A stretch of 64,000 nt of DNA, taken from NCBI GenBank assembly GCA_000717735.1, contig JOBE01000005.1, positions 1 through 64,000 on the forward strand, in the 5' to 3' direction. The stretch comes from Streptomyces griseoluteus (GTDB lineage: Bacteria; Actinomycetota; Actinomycetes; Streptomycetales; Streptomycetaceae). The notes beneath the pieces were generated by a model. The model had not been told where the DNA came from and made no database searches. It saw only the letters and a list, made by a program, of their open reading frames with translations. The position numbers and the translations under genes were made by a program. Below, piece after piece: positions 57,362 to 64,000 of this stretch (position 1 is the first letter of the stretch; each line of letters opens with the position of its first letter).

Positions 57362-58825
57362 TCAGGCCCCGGACCGCGAGCGCGCCTTGAAGGCGGACTT
57401 GCGGGCCTCCTTCGCCACCGTCTTGTCCCGGTGCAGACGTCCCATCGCCTCCAGGACCTCCGCCGTCGCCGGGTGCTCCACCCGCCAGGCCGTCTCGAAG
57501 AAGCCGCTGTGGCGCCCCGTGAGGCCTTCGACGAGCTCCTGGAGTTCCTCCAGGTCGCCGTCCGAGTCGAGCTGGGCCGCGATCGTGTCGATCGCCAACC
57601 AGAAGATCATCGACTCCGGCGGCGCGGGGACGTCGGCCGCACCCCGCTCGGCCAGCCAGACCCGCGCGAGGCCGCCGAGTTCCGCGTCGTCGAGGACCTC
57701 CCGCACCGCGGGCTCGGCCTCCGCGCCGACGAGGGACAGGGTCTGCTGGCAGTGGAGACGGCGGAGCGGCGATCCCGCGTCCGCGCCGCGCGCGGCGTGC
57801 AGCAGCTCGCGGGCCGCGCCGAGCGCGTCCCGCCCGGCCAGCCACGCGGCGGTCTCCTCCCGTGCTGCGGCCTCCGGGTAGCCGGAGATGCCGTCGAGGA
57901 GCGCGTCGGCGCCCTTCTCCGCGAGGTCGCCGACGGCGGGGGCATCCACGCCGGCCTCCAGCATCTTGGCCCGGACGCCGTAGAGGCCGAGCGGGGTGAG
58001 CCGGACCATGCCGTACCGGGTGACGTCCTCCTCGTCGACCGGCGGCGCGGGCTCCTCGCCCTCCTCGGCCATGAGGGCCTCGTCGACGGGCTGGTACTCG
58101 ACGAGGCCGATCGGTTCGAGGAGCCGGAACTGCTCGTCGAGCCGCATCATCGCGTCCGAGACCTGCTCCAGGACGTCGTCGGTGGGCTCGCCCATGTCGT
58201 CGGGGACGACCATCGACGCGGCGAGCGCGGGCAGCGGCACCGGTCCCTCGCCGGCCCCTCCCTCGCTGACGGTCAGCAGGTAGAGGTTGCCGAGCACGCC
58301 CTCCAGGAAGTCGGCCTCCTCCTCGGGGTCCCAGTCCAGCGCGTCGAAGTCGATCCCGCCGTCCTCGCCGAGGACCGCGTCCAGGTCCTCCAGGACCGGG
58401 GCGACGGCGTCGGCGAACACCGCGTCGAAGCCGTCCAGCCACAGCGCGAGGACGTCCTGCGGCGAACCGGCGGTGAGCAGCGCCAGGTTCTCGCCGGGGG
58501 CGGCCCGGCCGGGGGTGTCCTCCGTCTCGCCGTCCTCGCCCTCGGTGCCGTCCTCGACGTCCACGAGGCCGGTGTCGACCGCGAGCCGCCAGGCGTCGCC
58601 CGCCAGCATCTCGCCGTCCTCGTCGGCGGAGAGGCCGAGGAGCGCGACGGCCTCGGGCAGCTGCTCGTCGACGAGTTCGCCGCCCGCGTCGACGCGGGTG
58701 TCGGGGCCGGCCCAGCGGGCGAGCCGCACCGCGTGGGCGAGGAGGGGGGCGGCCAGGGCGTCCCGTGCCAGCTCCGCGTCCGCAGGCAGCCGAACGGGGG
58801 GAAGGGTGGGGTGCTCCACTGACAT
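57362..58825 (-). CDS. Large unrecognised acidic protein, paralogue of the gene at 4919-6337
   Basis: 487 aa, very acidic (stretches such as DVEDGTEGEDGETED and LDWDPEEEADFLEG), with no signal or membrane segment. I recognise no named family. It shares organisation and sequence with the 472-aa protein at 4919-6337: an N-terminal helix ending AVRLARWAG, a middle winged-helix-like element ending YGMVRLTPLGLYGVRAKML, and a C-terminal repeat domain (AAWLAGRDALGAARELLHAARGAD ... RRLHCQQTLSLVGAEAEPAVREVL ... KEARKSAFKARSRSGA). ATG 58825 is preceded by GGAGA about 8 nt upstream. Confidence 0.78.
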   Translation of the reverse strand: MSVEHPTLPPVRLPADAELARDALAAPLLAHAVRLARWAGPDTRVDAGGELVDEQLPEAVALLGLSADEDGEMLAGDAWRLAVDTGLVDVEDGTEGEDGETEDTPGRAAPGENLALLTAGSPQDVLALWLDGFDAVFADAVAPVLEDLDAVLGEDGGIDFDALDWDPEEEADFLEGVLGNLYLLTVSEGGAGEGPVPLPALAASMVVPDDMGEPTDDVLEQVSDAMMRLDEQFRLLEPIGLVEYQPVDEALMAEEGEEPAPPVDEEDVTRYGMVRLTPLGLYGVRAKMLEAGVDAPAVGDLAEKGADALLDGISGYPEAAAREETAAWLAGRDALGAARELLHAARGADAGSPLRRLHCQQTLSLVGAEAEPAVREVLDDAELGGLARVWLAERGAADVPAPPESMIFWLAIDTIAAQLDSDGDLEELQELVEGLTGRHSGFFETAWRVEHPATAEVLEAMGRLHRDKTVAKEARKSAFKARSRSGA

Positions 58826-58911
58826 CTGGGGGGTCTCCTCGACGCGTACGTGGGTGAACGGGGTGCAAAGAGCGGGTCCCAGCGTAGACGCATCCGGGGG
58901 AACGTCCGCCG

Positions 58912-58940
58912 GTTCACGGATCCGTCAGCCTTCGTACACC
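58912..58940 (+). promoter_or_regulatory. Possible weak PHO box upstream of the secreted nuclease
   Basis: GTTCACG (58912-58918), a degenerate GTCAGCC (58924) and GTACACC (58934-58940). The first and third lie exactly 22 bp apart, two PHO units. The match is partial and could be chance. Confidence 0.3.
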
Positions 58941-59029
58941 CGTCGACTCTTGACAAGTCCACCACTCGCGCAAGAGATTGACGCGCGTAGATTCATCTGC
59001 CGTTCCTCCAAGCACCCTCCGGAGCCCTG

Positions 59030-60868
59030 ATGCCTTCCTCCATACCGAGATCCGCCGCCGTGTCCGCCGTCGTGGCCGCCGCCCTCGCCGCCGGGCTCCT
59101 CGCCTCCTCGGCGAGCGCCGCCGAGGACGGCGCCACCGGCACGCGCGTCCACGACATCCAGGGCACGACCCGGGTCTCCCCCCTCGTCGGCAAGCAGGTC
59201 ACCGGCGTGACGGGCATCGTCACGGGCGTCCGCACGTACGGCTCGCGCGGATTCTGGATCCAGGATCCGGAAGCCGACGCGAACCCGGCCACCAGCGAGG
59301 GCCTCTTCGTCTTCACCAGCTCGGTCCCGACGGTCGCCGTCGGCGACGCCGTCAGCCTGAACGGCACGGTCACCGAGTACGTCCCCGGTGGCCTGAACTC
59401 CGGCAACCAGTCGCTCACCCAGCTGTCGAAGCCGACCGTCACCGTCCTGTCGAAGGGCAACGCCGTCCCGGCCCCCGTGACGATCTCCGGCTGGTCCGTG
59501 CCCGACGCGTACGCCCCCGAGGGCGACCCGGCCGCCGGCGGCTCGATCAACGGCCTGACGCTCGACCCGGAGACGTACGCCCTGGACTACTACGAGTCCC
59601 TGGAGGGCAGCAACGTCCGGATCGACTCCTCGCGCGTGGTCGGCGCCACCGACCCGTACGCGGAGCTGTGGGTCACGGTGAAGCCGTGGGAGAACGGCAA
59701 CCGGCGCGGCGGCACGGTCTACGGCTCGTACGAGTCGCAGAACACCGGCCGGCTCCAGATCCAGTCGCTGACCCCGCTCGCCCAGCAGCCGTTCCCCAAG
59801 GCGAACGTCGGCGACCGGCTGACCGGCACGACCGAGGGCCCGCTCGACTTCAACCAGTTCGGCGGCTACACGCTCACCGCCCGCACGCTCGGCACGGTCC
59901 AGGACAACGGCCTGGAGCGCGAGTCCACGGACCGGCAGCACAAGAACGAGCTGGCCGTGGCCACGTACAACGTCGAGAACCTCGACCCGAGCGACCCGCA
60001 GGAGAAGTTCGACGCGCTCGCGAAGGCGGTCGTCGACAACCTCGCCTCGCCCGACATCCTCGCCCTGGAGGAGATCCAGGACAACAACGGCGCCAAGAAC
60101 GACGGCACGGTCGCCGCCGACCAGACGGTCAAGAAGTTCACGGACGCGATCGTCGCGGCCGGCGGCCCGGCGTACGAGTGGCGCTCGGTCGACCCGCAGA
60201 ACAACAAGGACGGCGGCGAGCCCGGCGGCAACATCCGTCAGGTCTTCCTCTTCAACCCCGAGCGGGTCTCCTTCACGGACCGCGCGGGCTCCGACGCCAC
60301 CACCACGCCCACCGCCGTGACGGGCGGGAAGGGCCGCGCCGCGCTGACCCTCTCCCCCGGCCGGATCGACCCGGCGAACACCGCCTGGGACAGCAGCCGC
60401 AAGCCGCTCGCGGGCGAGTTCGTCTTCCGCGGCCGTACGGTCTTCGTGATCGCCAACCACTTCGGCTCGAAGGGCGGCGACGAGGGCCTGACCTCGCACC
60501 ACCAGCCGCCGAACCGTTCCTCCGAGGCGAAGCGACTGCTCCAGGCGCAGGCCGTGAACGCCTTCGTGAAGGACATCGTCGCGATCGAGAAGCAGGCGGA
60601 CGTCCTCGTCGTCGGCGACATCAACGACTTCGAGTTCTCCGGCACGACGCGGGCGCTCACCGACGGCGGCGCCCTGTACCCGGCCGTGAAGTCGCTGCCG
60701 CGCGCCGAGCGGTACTCGTACGTCTACCAGGGCAACAGCCAGGTCCTCGACCAGATCCTGACCAGCCCCGGCGTGCACCACTTCGAGTACGACAGCGTGC
60801 ACATCAACGCGGAGTTCGCCGACCAGGACAGCGATCACGACCCGCAGGTGCTGCGCTTCCGCCCGTAG
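59030..60868 (+). CDS. Secreted ExeM/NucH-type extracellular nuclease (endonuclease/exonuclease/phosphatase fold)
   Basis: 612 aa. The Sec signal (MPSSIPRSAAVSAVVAAALAAGLLASSASAA) is followed by an OB-fold lead domain (IQGTTRVSPLVGKQVTGVTGIVTGVRTYGSRGFWIQDPE). The EEP catalytic domain has VATYNVENLDPSDPQEKF, DILALEEIQDNNGAKNDG (metal Glu), VIANHFGSKGGDEGL, VLVVGDINDFEFSG and DQDSDHDPQVLRF (final Asp-His pair). These degrade extracellular DNA; in a phosphate-poor setting that supplies phosphate. ATG 59030 has CCGGAG upstream. It is divergent from the acidic paralogue gene. Confidence 0.88.
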   Translation: MPSSIPRSAAVSAVVAAALAAGLLASSASAAEDGATGTRVHDIQGTTRVSPLVGKQVTGVTGIVTGVRTYGSRGFWIQDPEADANPATSEGLFVFTSSVPTVAVGDAVSLNGTVTEYVPGGLNSGNQSLTQLSKPTVTVLSKGNAVPAPVTISGWSVPDAYAPEGDPAAGGSINGLTLDPETYALDYYESLEGSNVRIDSSRVVGATDPYAELWVTVKPWENGNRRGGTVYGSYESQNTGRLQIQSLTPLAQQPFPKANVGDRLTGTTEGPLDFNQFGGYTLTARTLGTVQDNGLERESTDRQHKNELAVATYNVENLDPSDPQEKFDALAKAVVDNLASPDILALEEIQDNNGAKNDGTVAADQTVKKFTDAIVAAGGPAYEWRSVDPQNNKDGGEPGGNIRQVFLFNPERVSFTDRAGSDATTTPTAVTGGKGRAALTLSPGRIDPANTAWDSSRKPLAGEFVFRGRTVFVIANHFGSKGGDEGLTSHHQPPNRSSEAKRLLQAQAVNAFVKDIVAIEKQADVLVVGDINDFEFSGTTRALTDGGALYPAVKSLPRAERYSYVYQGNSQVLDQILTSPGVHHFEYDSVHINAEFADQDSDHDPQVLRFRP

Positions 60869-60883
60869 GACGGACCGGCCGGG

Positions 60884-61597
60884 TCACCCGCCCGCGCTCA
60901 GGCTGAGCGCGGGCGTGTACCGGCGCACCCGGCTGCCGGCGAGGCCCGGGTAGCGGTGCACCCGCGCCCAGGCCTCGCCGAGCGGCCCGCCCGCGGCCTG
61001 CCACTGGGCATGGGCCTGCTCGTTCTCCCACTCGGCGAGGTTCAGGACGCGGGTGCCGTCGGTGGACAGATGGAAGTGCGCGCCGATCCCGCCGGGTGCC
61101 GACCGCTGCTCCGCGTCGCCGTCCAAGGCGGTGAACACGGCGTCCACCCAGGCCCGCTGGCGTTCCGCGTCCGGTCCTTCGAACTCCACCTCGACGACGG
61201 CGACGGCCCCGGGCACGGCTCCCGCGCTCCGCTCGTCGAGGACGGCGGAGCGGTACGGCGGCGCGTAGCGGTGCAGGACCACCCGGTCGATGCCGGGCAC
61301 GGCCGCGTCGATCTCGGCGTTCCGGTCGTCGCGGTAGGTCCGGACGAAGTCCTCGTAGGCCTGCTCGGAGGTCCACTGCGAGTAGTGCAGCAGCGTGTCC
61401 CCGTCCGTCCCGGTGTAGACGCTGTACGAGAGCAGCCCCAGGTCGGGCCACTCCCTGCTCTCCCAGGTCCTGCGGATGGCCTCGACGGCCGCCCGCTGAC
61501 GCTCGGGGCCGCCGACCCGCCAGGTGCTGACGAGGGCGGCACCGACCCCGGGGCGGTGCAGGTCGGGACGGGCATCGGGGTGCGCGAAGGCGTTCAT
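60884..61597 (-). CDS. Tandem antibiotic-biosynthesis-monooxygenase (ABM) domain protein, SoxR-box controlled
   Basis: 237 aa with two ferredoxin-like ABM modules. Module 1 is about residues 20-115 (ALVSTWRVGGPERQRAAVEAIRRTWESREW, LLHYSQWTSEQAYEDFVRTY). Module 2 is about 130-225 (AVVEVEFEGPDAERQRAWVDAVFTAL, VLNLAEWENEQAHAQW). ABM enzymes are cofactor-free quinone-forming oxygenases. A perfect SoxR box lies 44 bp upstream. From memory, S. coelicolor SoxR controls a monooxygenase gene in this genomic region. ATG 61597 has GGAAGGG upstream. Confidence 0.88.
   Translation of the reverse strand: MNAFAHPDARPDLHRPGVGAALVSTWRVGGPERQRAAVEAIRRTWESREWPDLGLLSYSVYTGTDGDTLLHYSQWTSEQAYEDFVRTYRDDRNAEIDAAVPGIDRVVLHRYAPPYRSAVLDERSAGAVPGAVAVVEVEFEGPDAERQRAWVDAVFTALDGDAEQRSAPGGIGAHFHLSTDGTRVLNLAEWENEQAHAQWQAAGGPLGEAWARVHRYPGLAGSRVRRYTPALSLSAGG
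60889..60915. terminator. Palindrome acting as likely shared terminator
   Basis: CGCCCGCGCTCAG-g-CTGAGCGCGGGCG, 13-bp arms, downstream of the nuclease stop and overlapping the last codons of the convergent ABM gene. Confidence 0.65.
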
Positions 61598-61640
61598 GGG
61601 GTCGGCCCTTCCGTTCGGTTCGGATGGCTCCACCGTCCTC

Positions 61641-61658
61641 CCTCAACCTTGCTTGAGG
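61641..61658. promoter_or_regulatory. SoxR box
   Basis: CCTCAACCTTGCTTGAGG: perfect CCTCAA / TTGAGG arms with a 6-bp centre, matching the known SoxR operator. On the minus strand TTGACC (61662-61657) and GACGGT are 19 bp apart, the long spacer typical of SoxR promoters, reading toward the ABM gene. It could also affect the divergent GNAT gene. Confidence 0.85.
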
Positions 61659-61690
61659 TCAAGGACCCGCCCTGTGCCAGACTGCGGACC

Positions 61691-62245
61691 GTGATCCTTC
61701 GCCCCGCCACCCGCGCCGAACTGCCGTCCGTGCTCGCCCTCCTGGCCGACGAGCGGACGGTCGTGGACCCCGACTCGATCACCGTCACCGAGGCGTACGA
61801 GCGGGCCTTCGCGGACATCGAGACCGATCCGCGCAACGAACTCCTCGTCCTCCTCGACGAAGACCTCGTCGTGGGCTGCCTCCAGGCCACGTACATCCCG
61901 GGACTCGGCAAAGGCGGTGCCGAGCGGGCCCTGATCGAGGCGGTCCGGATCAGGGCCGACCGGCGCGGCGGCGGGCTCGGCCGCGAGCTGATGGAGCGGG
62001 CCATGACGCGGGCCCGGGAACGCGGCTGCGCCCTGGTCCAGCTCACCAGCGACAAGGAGCGGACGGACGCCCACCGCTTCTACGCCTCACTGGGCTTCGC
62101 ACGCAGCCACGACGGCTTCAAGCGGGCGCTCTGGCAAGACGGTCGGCCCGAAAACATCGAGAGTTCGTTCAGCAGAACTGAATCCTCGGCGCAAGCAGAT
62201 CTAAGTGGACCTTCACCGACATCGGCGCCCAGACTCTCCGGATGA
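61691..62245 (+). CDS. GNAT-family N-acetyltransferase
   Basis: 184 aa. The GNAT core is ILRPATRAELPSVLALLADE, DLVVGCLQATYIPGLGKGG, the acetyl-CoA loop VRIRADRRGGGLGRELMERAM (R-x-x-G-x-G form) and VQLTSDKERTDAHRFYASLGFARSHDGFKRAL. About 35 low-complexity residues follow the usual C-terminus and run into the dapA start by 4 nt, so the tail is unusual. GTG 61691 has no clear RBS; CAGACT about 10 nt upstream suggests a leaderless transcript. Confidence 0.85.
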   Translation: MILRPATRAELPSVLALLADERTVVDPDSITVTEAYERAFADIETDPRNELLVLLDEDLVVGCLQATYIPGLGKGGAERALIEAVRIRADRRGGGLGRELMERAMTRARERGCALVQLTSDKERTDAHRFYASLGFARSHDGFKRALWQDGRPENIESSFSRTESSAQADLSGPSPTSAPRLSG

Positions 62246-63219
62246 GCACGATGAGCACGATGAAGACGATGAGCACCACGCGCACGGAACGTCCTTTCGG
62301 TCGCGCGCTCTGCGCGATGATCACCCCGTTCACTCCCTCCGGCGGGCTCGACCTCGACCGGGCCGGCGAGCTGGCCGCCCGGCTGATCGCGGACGGCTGC
62401 GACGGTCTCGTCCTCAACGGCACCACCGGCGAGTCCCCGACCACCACCGACACGGAGAAGGCCGCGCTCGTCCGGGCGGTGCGGAAGGCGGTCGGCCCCG
62501 GCCCCGCGCTCCTGACGGGCGTCGGCACCGCCGACACCCGGCACACCCTCGAACTGGCCCGGCAGGCCGAACAGGCGGGCGCCGACGGGCTCCTCGTCGT
62601 CACCCCGTACTACAGCCGCCCCCAGCAGTCCGCCGTGGAGGCCCACTTCCTCAAGGTCGCGGACGGGGCGGGCCTCCCGGTGATGGTCTACGACATCCCG
62701 GGCCGTACGGGGACCCGGGTCGAACCGGCGACGATGCGGCGGCTCGCGAAGCATCCCAGGATCGTCGCGGTGAAGGACTGCTCCTCCGACCTCCTGGCCG
62801 CGGCCCGGCTCATCGCGGAGACCTCGCTCGCGTACTACTCGGGCTCCGAGGAGCTGAACCTGCCGCTGTACGCGGTCGGGGGCGCGGGCTACGTCAGCAC
62901 GGTGGCCAACGTGGCCCCCCGTCAGCTGCGGGCCGTCCTGGACGCCTTCGACGCGGGCGACTCCGCGGAGGCTGCCCGGCTGAACGCCCGCACGATGCCG
63001 CTGACCGAGCTGATGATGGCCTCCGGGCTTCCGGGCTCGGTGACGGCCAAGGCGCTGCTCGGCGGAGCGCTGCGCGAACCGCTGCAGCCCGCCGACCGGG
63101 AGGCGGTCGACGGGCTGAAGGCGGCGCACGAGGCACTGGTTCAGGCGGAGTCGGTGGTGGAGGTGCTGCCGAAGATCGCGGCGTGCTCCAGGACGTCCTC
63201 CAGCGGGTCGTCGATCTGA
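62242..63219 (+). CDS. dapA: 4-hydroxy-tetrahydrodipicolinate synthase
   Basis: A 325-aa DHDPS-family protein. GTTGESPTT is the substrate loop, TPYYSRPQQ and MVYDIPGRTGTRV carry the Tyr motifs, and IVAVKDCSSDLL has the Schiff-base lysine. It condenses pyruvate with aspartate semialdehyde in lysine/diaminopimelate synthesis, though NAL-superfamily members can have other substrates. The start is ambiguous: ATG at 62242, 62251, 62260 and 62269 within a 9-bp repeat, with weak RBS. The last ~26 codons overlap, on the opposite strand, a small secreted-protein gene. Confidence 0.88.
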   Translation: MSTMSTMKTMSTTRTERPFGRALCAMITPFTPSGGLDLDRAGELAARLIADGCDGLVLNGTTGESPTTTDTEKAALVRAVRKAVGPGPALLTGVGTADTRHTLELARQAEQAGADGLLVVTPYYSRPQQSAVEAHFLKVADGAGLPVMVYDIPGRTGTRVEPATMRRLAKHPRIVAVKDCSSDLLAAARLIAETSLAYYSGSEELNLPLYAVGGAGYVSTVANVAPRQLRAVLDAFDAGDSAEAARLNARTMPLTELMMASGLPGSVTAKALLGGALREPLQPADREAVDGLKAAHEALVQAESVVEVLPKIAACSRTSSSGSSI

Positions 63220-63359
63220 CCGGTGTGGATCGAGAGGCTCGGCCCGTTCGTCACGGTCGGGCCGTTGCCCGTGTGCGTCTCGTCGGCCTGGGCCGTACCC
63301 ACGGGCAGCAGGATCGCTGCCGCCGTGAGCATCCCGACGACCGTGCGCTTCGTCCTCAT
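63141..63359 (-). CDS. Small secreted protein, antisense to the 3' end of dapA
   Basis: 72 aa. The N-terminal signal peptide MRTKRTVVGMLTAAAILLPV ends near TAQA (about residue 25). A mature peptide of about 47 residues follows, GTAQA-DETHTGNGPTVTNG then SLSIHTGQIDDPLEDVLEHAAIFG. ATG 63359 has GAGGAG at 6 nt, a strong RBS, which is the main reason to accept it over the longer reading frame. Its 3' end overlaps dapA by 79 bp. No Cys; function unknown. Confidence 0.72.
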   Translation of the reverse strand: MRTKRTVVGMLTAAAILLPVGTAQADETHTGNGPTVTNGPSLSIHTGQIDDPLEDVLEHAAIFGSTSTTDSA

Positions 63360-63561
63360 GTCGACTCCTCGCCTTGTCCGCTGCTGGAACCTTGCGCTCC
63401 GCACTGTTAACGCACCGTCACCGGATCGGTTGCCGTGTGACAGGAGTTTCACGGCGTCGTCCCCGTTCCGTACCGCCCCCGGGGGAAACCCGGTGCCACG
63501 GCTAACCTGAGCGCGCTTCGGGCCGCGGACGGCGGCCCGGCCGTGAGACGGGGAAGACGAC

Positions 63562-64000
63562 GTGGTGAGAAGGCCGATGGAGACACTCGGGGCGCGCACG
63601 GCCGGAGCGCGGGACACCGGAACGGGCGGTGGAGGAACCGAGCCGTCCCGCAGGCGTCTGCTCCGCCTCGCCGGGACCGGACTCGGCCTGACGGCCCTGG
63701 GCGCGGGCGCGTGGGGCTGCGGCCCCGTCGAGGAGCCGGCGGCGACCGCGCCGGACCCGGGAGCGACCCCGGGGAAGGGCGGGGACGCCTTCACCACCCC
63801 GCCGGCCGGCACGGCCCCGGGCCCGCTGTGGCAGAGCGAGGCCGCCGGCGGGTCGCTCGGCGCGCTGGACGCGCTCGCCGTCGCCGGAGACGTGGTCCTG
63901 GTCTCGGGCGATCCGCTGGTGGGCCGGGACATCGTCACCGGCAAGGAGGTCTGGTCCCGCAAGGAGGTCGCCGTACCGGGCGCGAAACTGCTCGTCAGCG
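63562..64000 (+). CDS. Lipoprotein with PQQ-type beta-propeller start (cut by window end)
   Basis: The first 146 codons of an open gene. The N-terminus has SRRRLLRLAGTG, a Tat-like twin-arginine signal, and a lipobox-like LGAGAWGC, so a Tat-exported lipoprotein is likely. After a Pro/Ala-rich linker come GPLWQSEAAGGSLGALDALAVAGDVVLVSGDPLVGRDIVTGKEVWSRKEV. This GxxxW...G-D-x-x-TGKExW pattern is that of PQQ/PknD-like propeller blades. GTG 63562 has GGGGAAG upstream; ATG 63577 is an alternative. The 3' part lies outside the window. Confidence 0.75.
   Translation, partial: MVRRPMETLGARTAGARDTGTGGGGTEPSRRRLLRLAGTGLGLTALGAGAWGCGPVEEPAATAPDPGATPGKGGDAFTTPPAGTAPGPLWQSEAAGGSLGALDALAVAGDVVLVSGDPLVGRDIVTGKEVWSRKEVAVPGAKLLVS

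Overview
The window is a high-GC actinobacterial chromosome segment, almost certainly Streptomyces. Codon third positions are strongly G/C, GTG starts are common, and Shine-Dalgarno sequences are of GGAGG type. The protein families are typical of the genus: an LAETG sortase substrate, SpoIIE-type PP2C phosphatases, a tandem TerD protein and a DmdR-type iron box. From memory, the gene order resembles the S. coelicolor core region around the cobalamin cluster through a second dapA gene; this needs a synteny search. I see no phage, integrase, complete insertion sequence, CRISPR array, rRNA or tRNA gene.

Layout. 0.1-9.4 kb: enoyl-CoA hydratase, a small HTH protein, an ABC-F ATPase, a YpfJ-type metallopeptidase, a VOC protein, a large unrecognised protein, an alpha/beta hydrolase whose nucleophile elbow lacks Ser, and a PiT phosphate transporter behind a PHO box. 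9.5-18.7 kb: a cobalamin riboswitch followed by cobD, cobQ, a ChlI/ChlD-type chelatase subunit, cobO and cobB, then a ZIP transporter, a CobE/CbiG-C-like protein and cobC. 18.8-23.6 kb: an LAETG-anchored protein, then an iron-box locus with a siderophore-interacting flavoprotein divergent from an Ntn acylase and a GNAT protein. 23.6-33 kb: mixed metabolic and redox genes, several operator-like palindromes, two tandem-repeat tracts and a 159-bp MITE-like element. 33-36 kb: an aldehyde dehydrogenase of ketoglutarate-semialdehyde type, an IclR regulator and a cupin. 36-47.3 kb: a NarL-type two-component operon, a class B PBP, an MFS transporter and two translationally coupled PP2C phosphatases. 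47.3-52.6 kb: a uronate/aldarate locus (unknown 377-aa protein, KDG dehydratase, uronate dehydrogenase) plus an SDR and an AraC regulator. 52.6-64 kb: a TerD protein, ACC deaminase with a GntR regulator, a Tat-exported PhoX behind a triple PHO box, a paralogue of the large unrecognised protein, a secreted nuclease, an ABM monooxygenase behind a perfect SoxR box, GNAT, dapA, a small secreted protein antisense to the dapA tail, and the start of a PQQ-type propeller lipoprotein.

Three themes connect the genes. (1) Phosphate: the PiT importer and PhoX carry 11-bp GTTC direct repeats, and a secreted nuclease lies nearby. (2) Uronic acid catabolism: uronate dehydrogenase, KDG dehydratase and a ketoglutarate-semialdehyde dehydrogenase form a nearly complete oxidative route; the aldarate dehydratase is not seen. 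(3) Metals and cofactors: corrin synthesis under B12 riboswitch control, and iron-regulated siderophore handling. The best candidates for something undescribed are the iron-box Ntn-acylase/GNAT pair, the unknown protein coupled to KDG dehydratase, the CitA-like sensor fused to a PP2C phosphatase, the pair of large unnamed paralogues, and the serine-less hydrolase.
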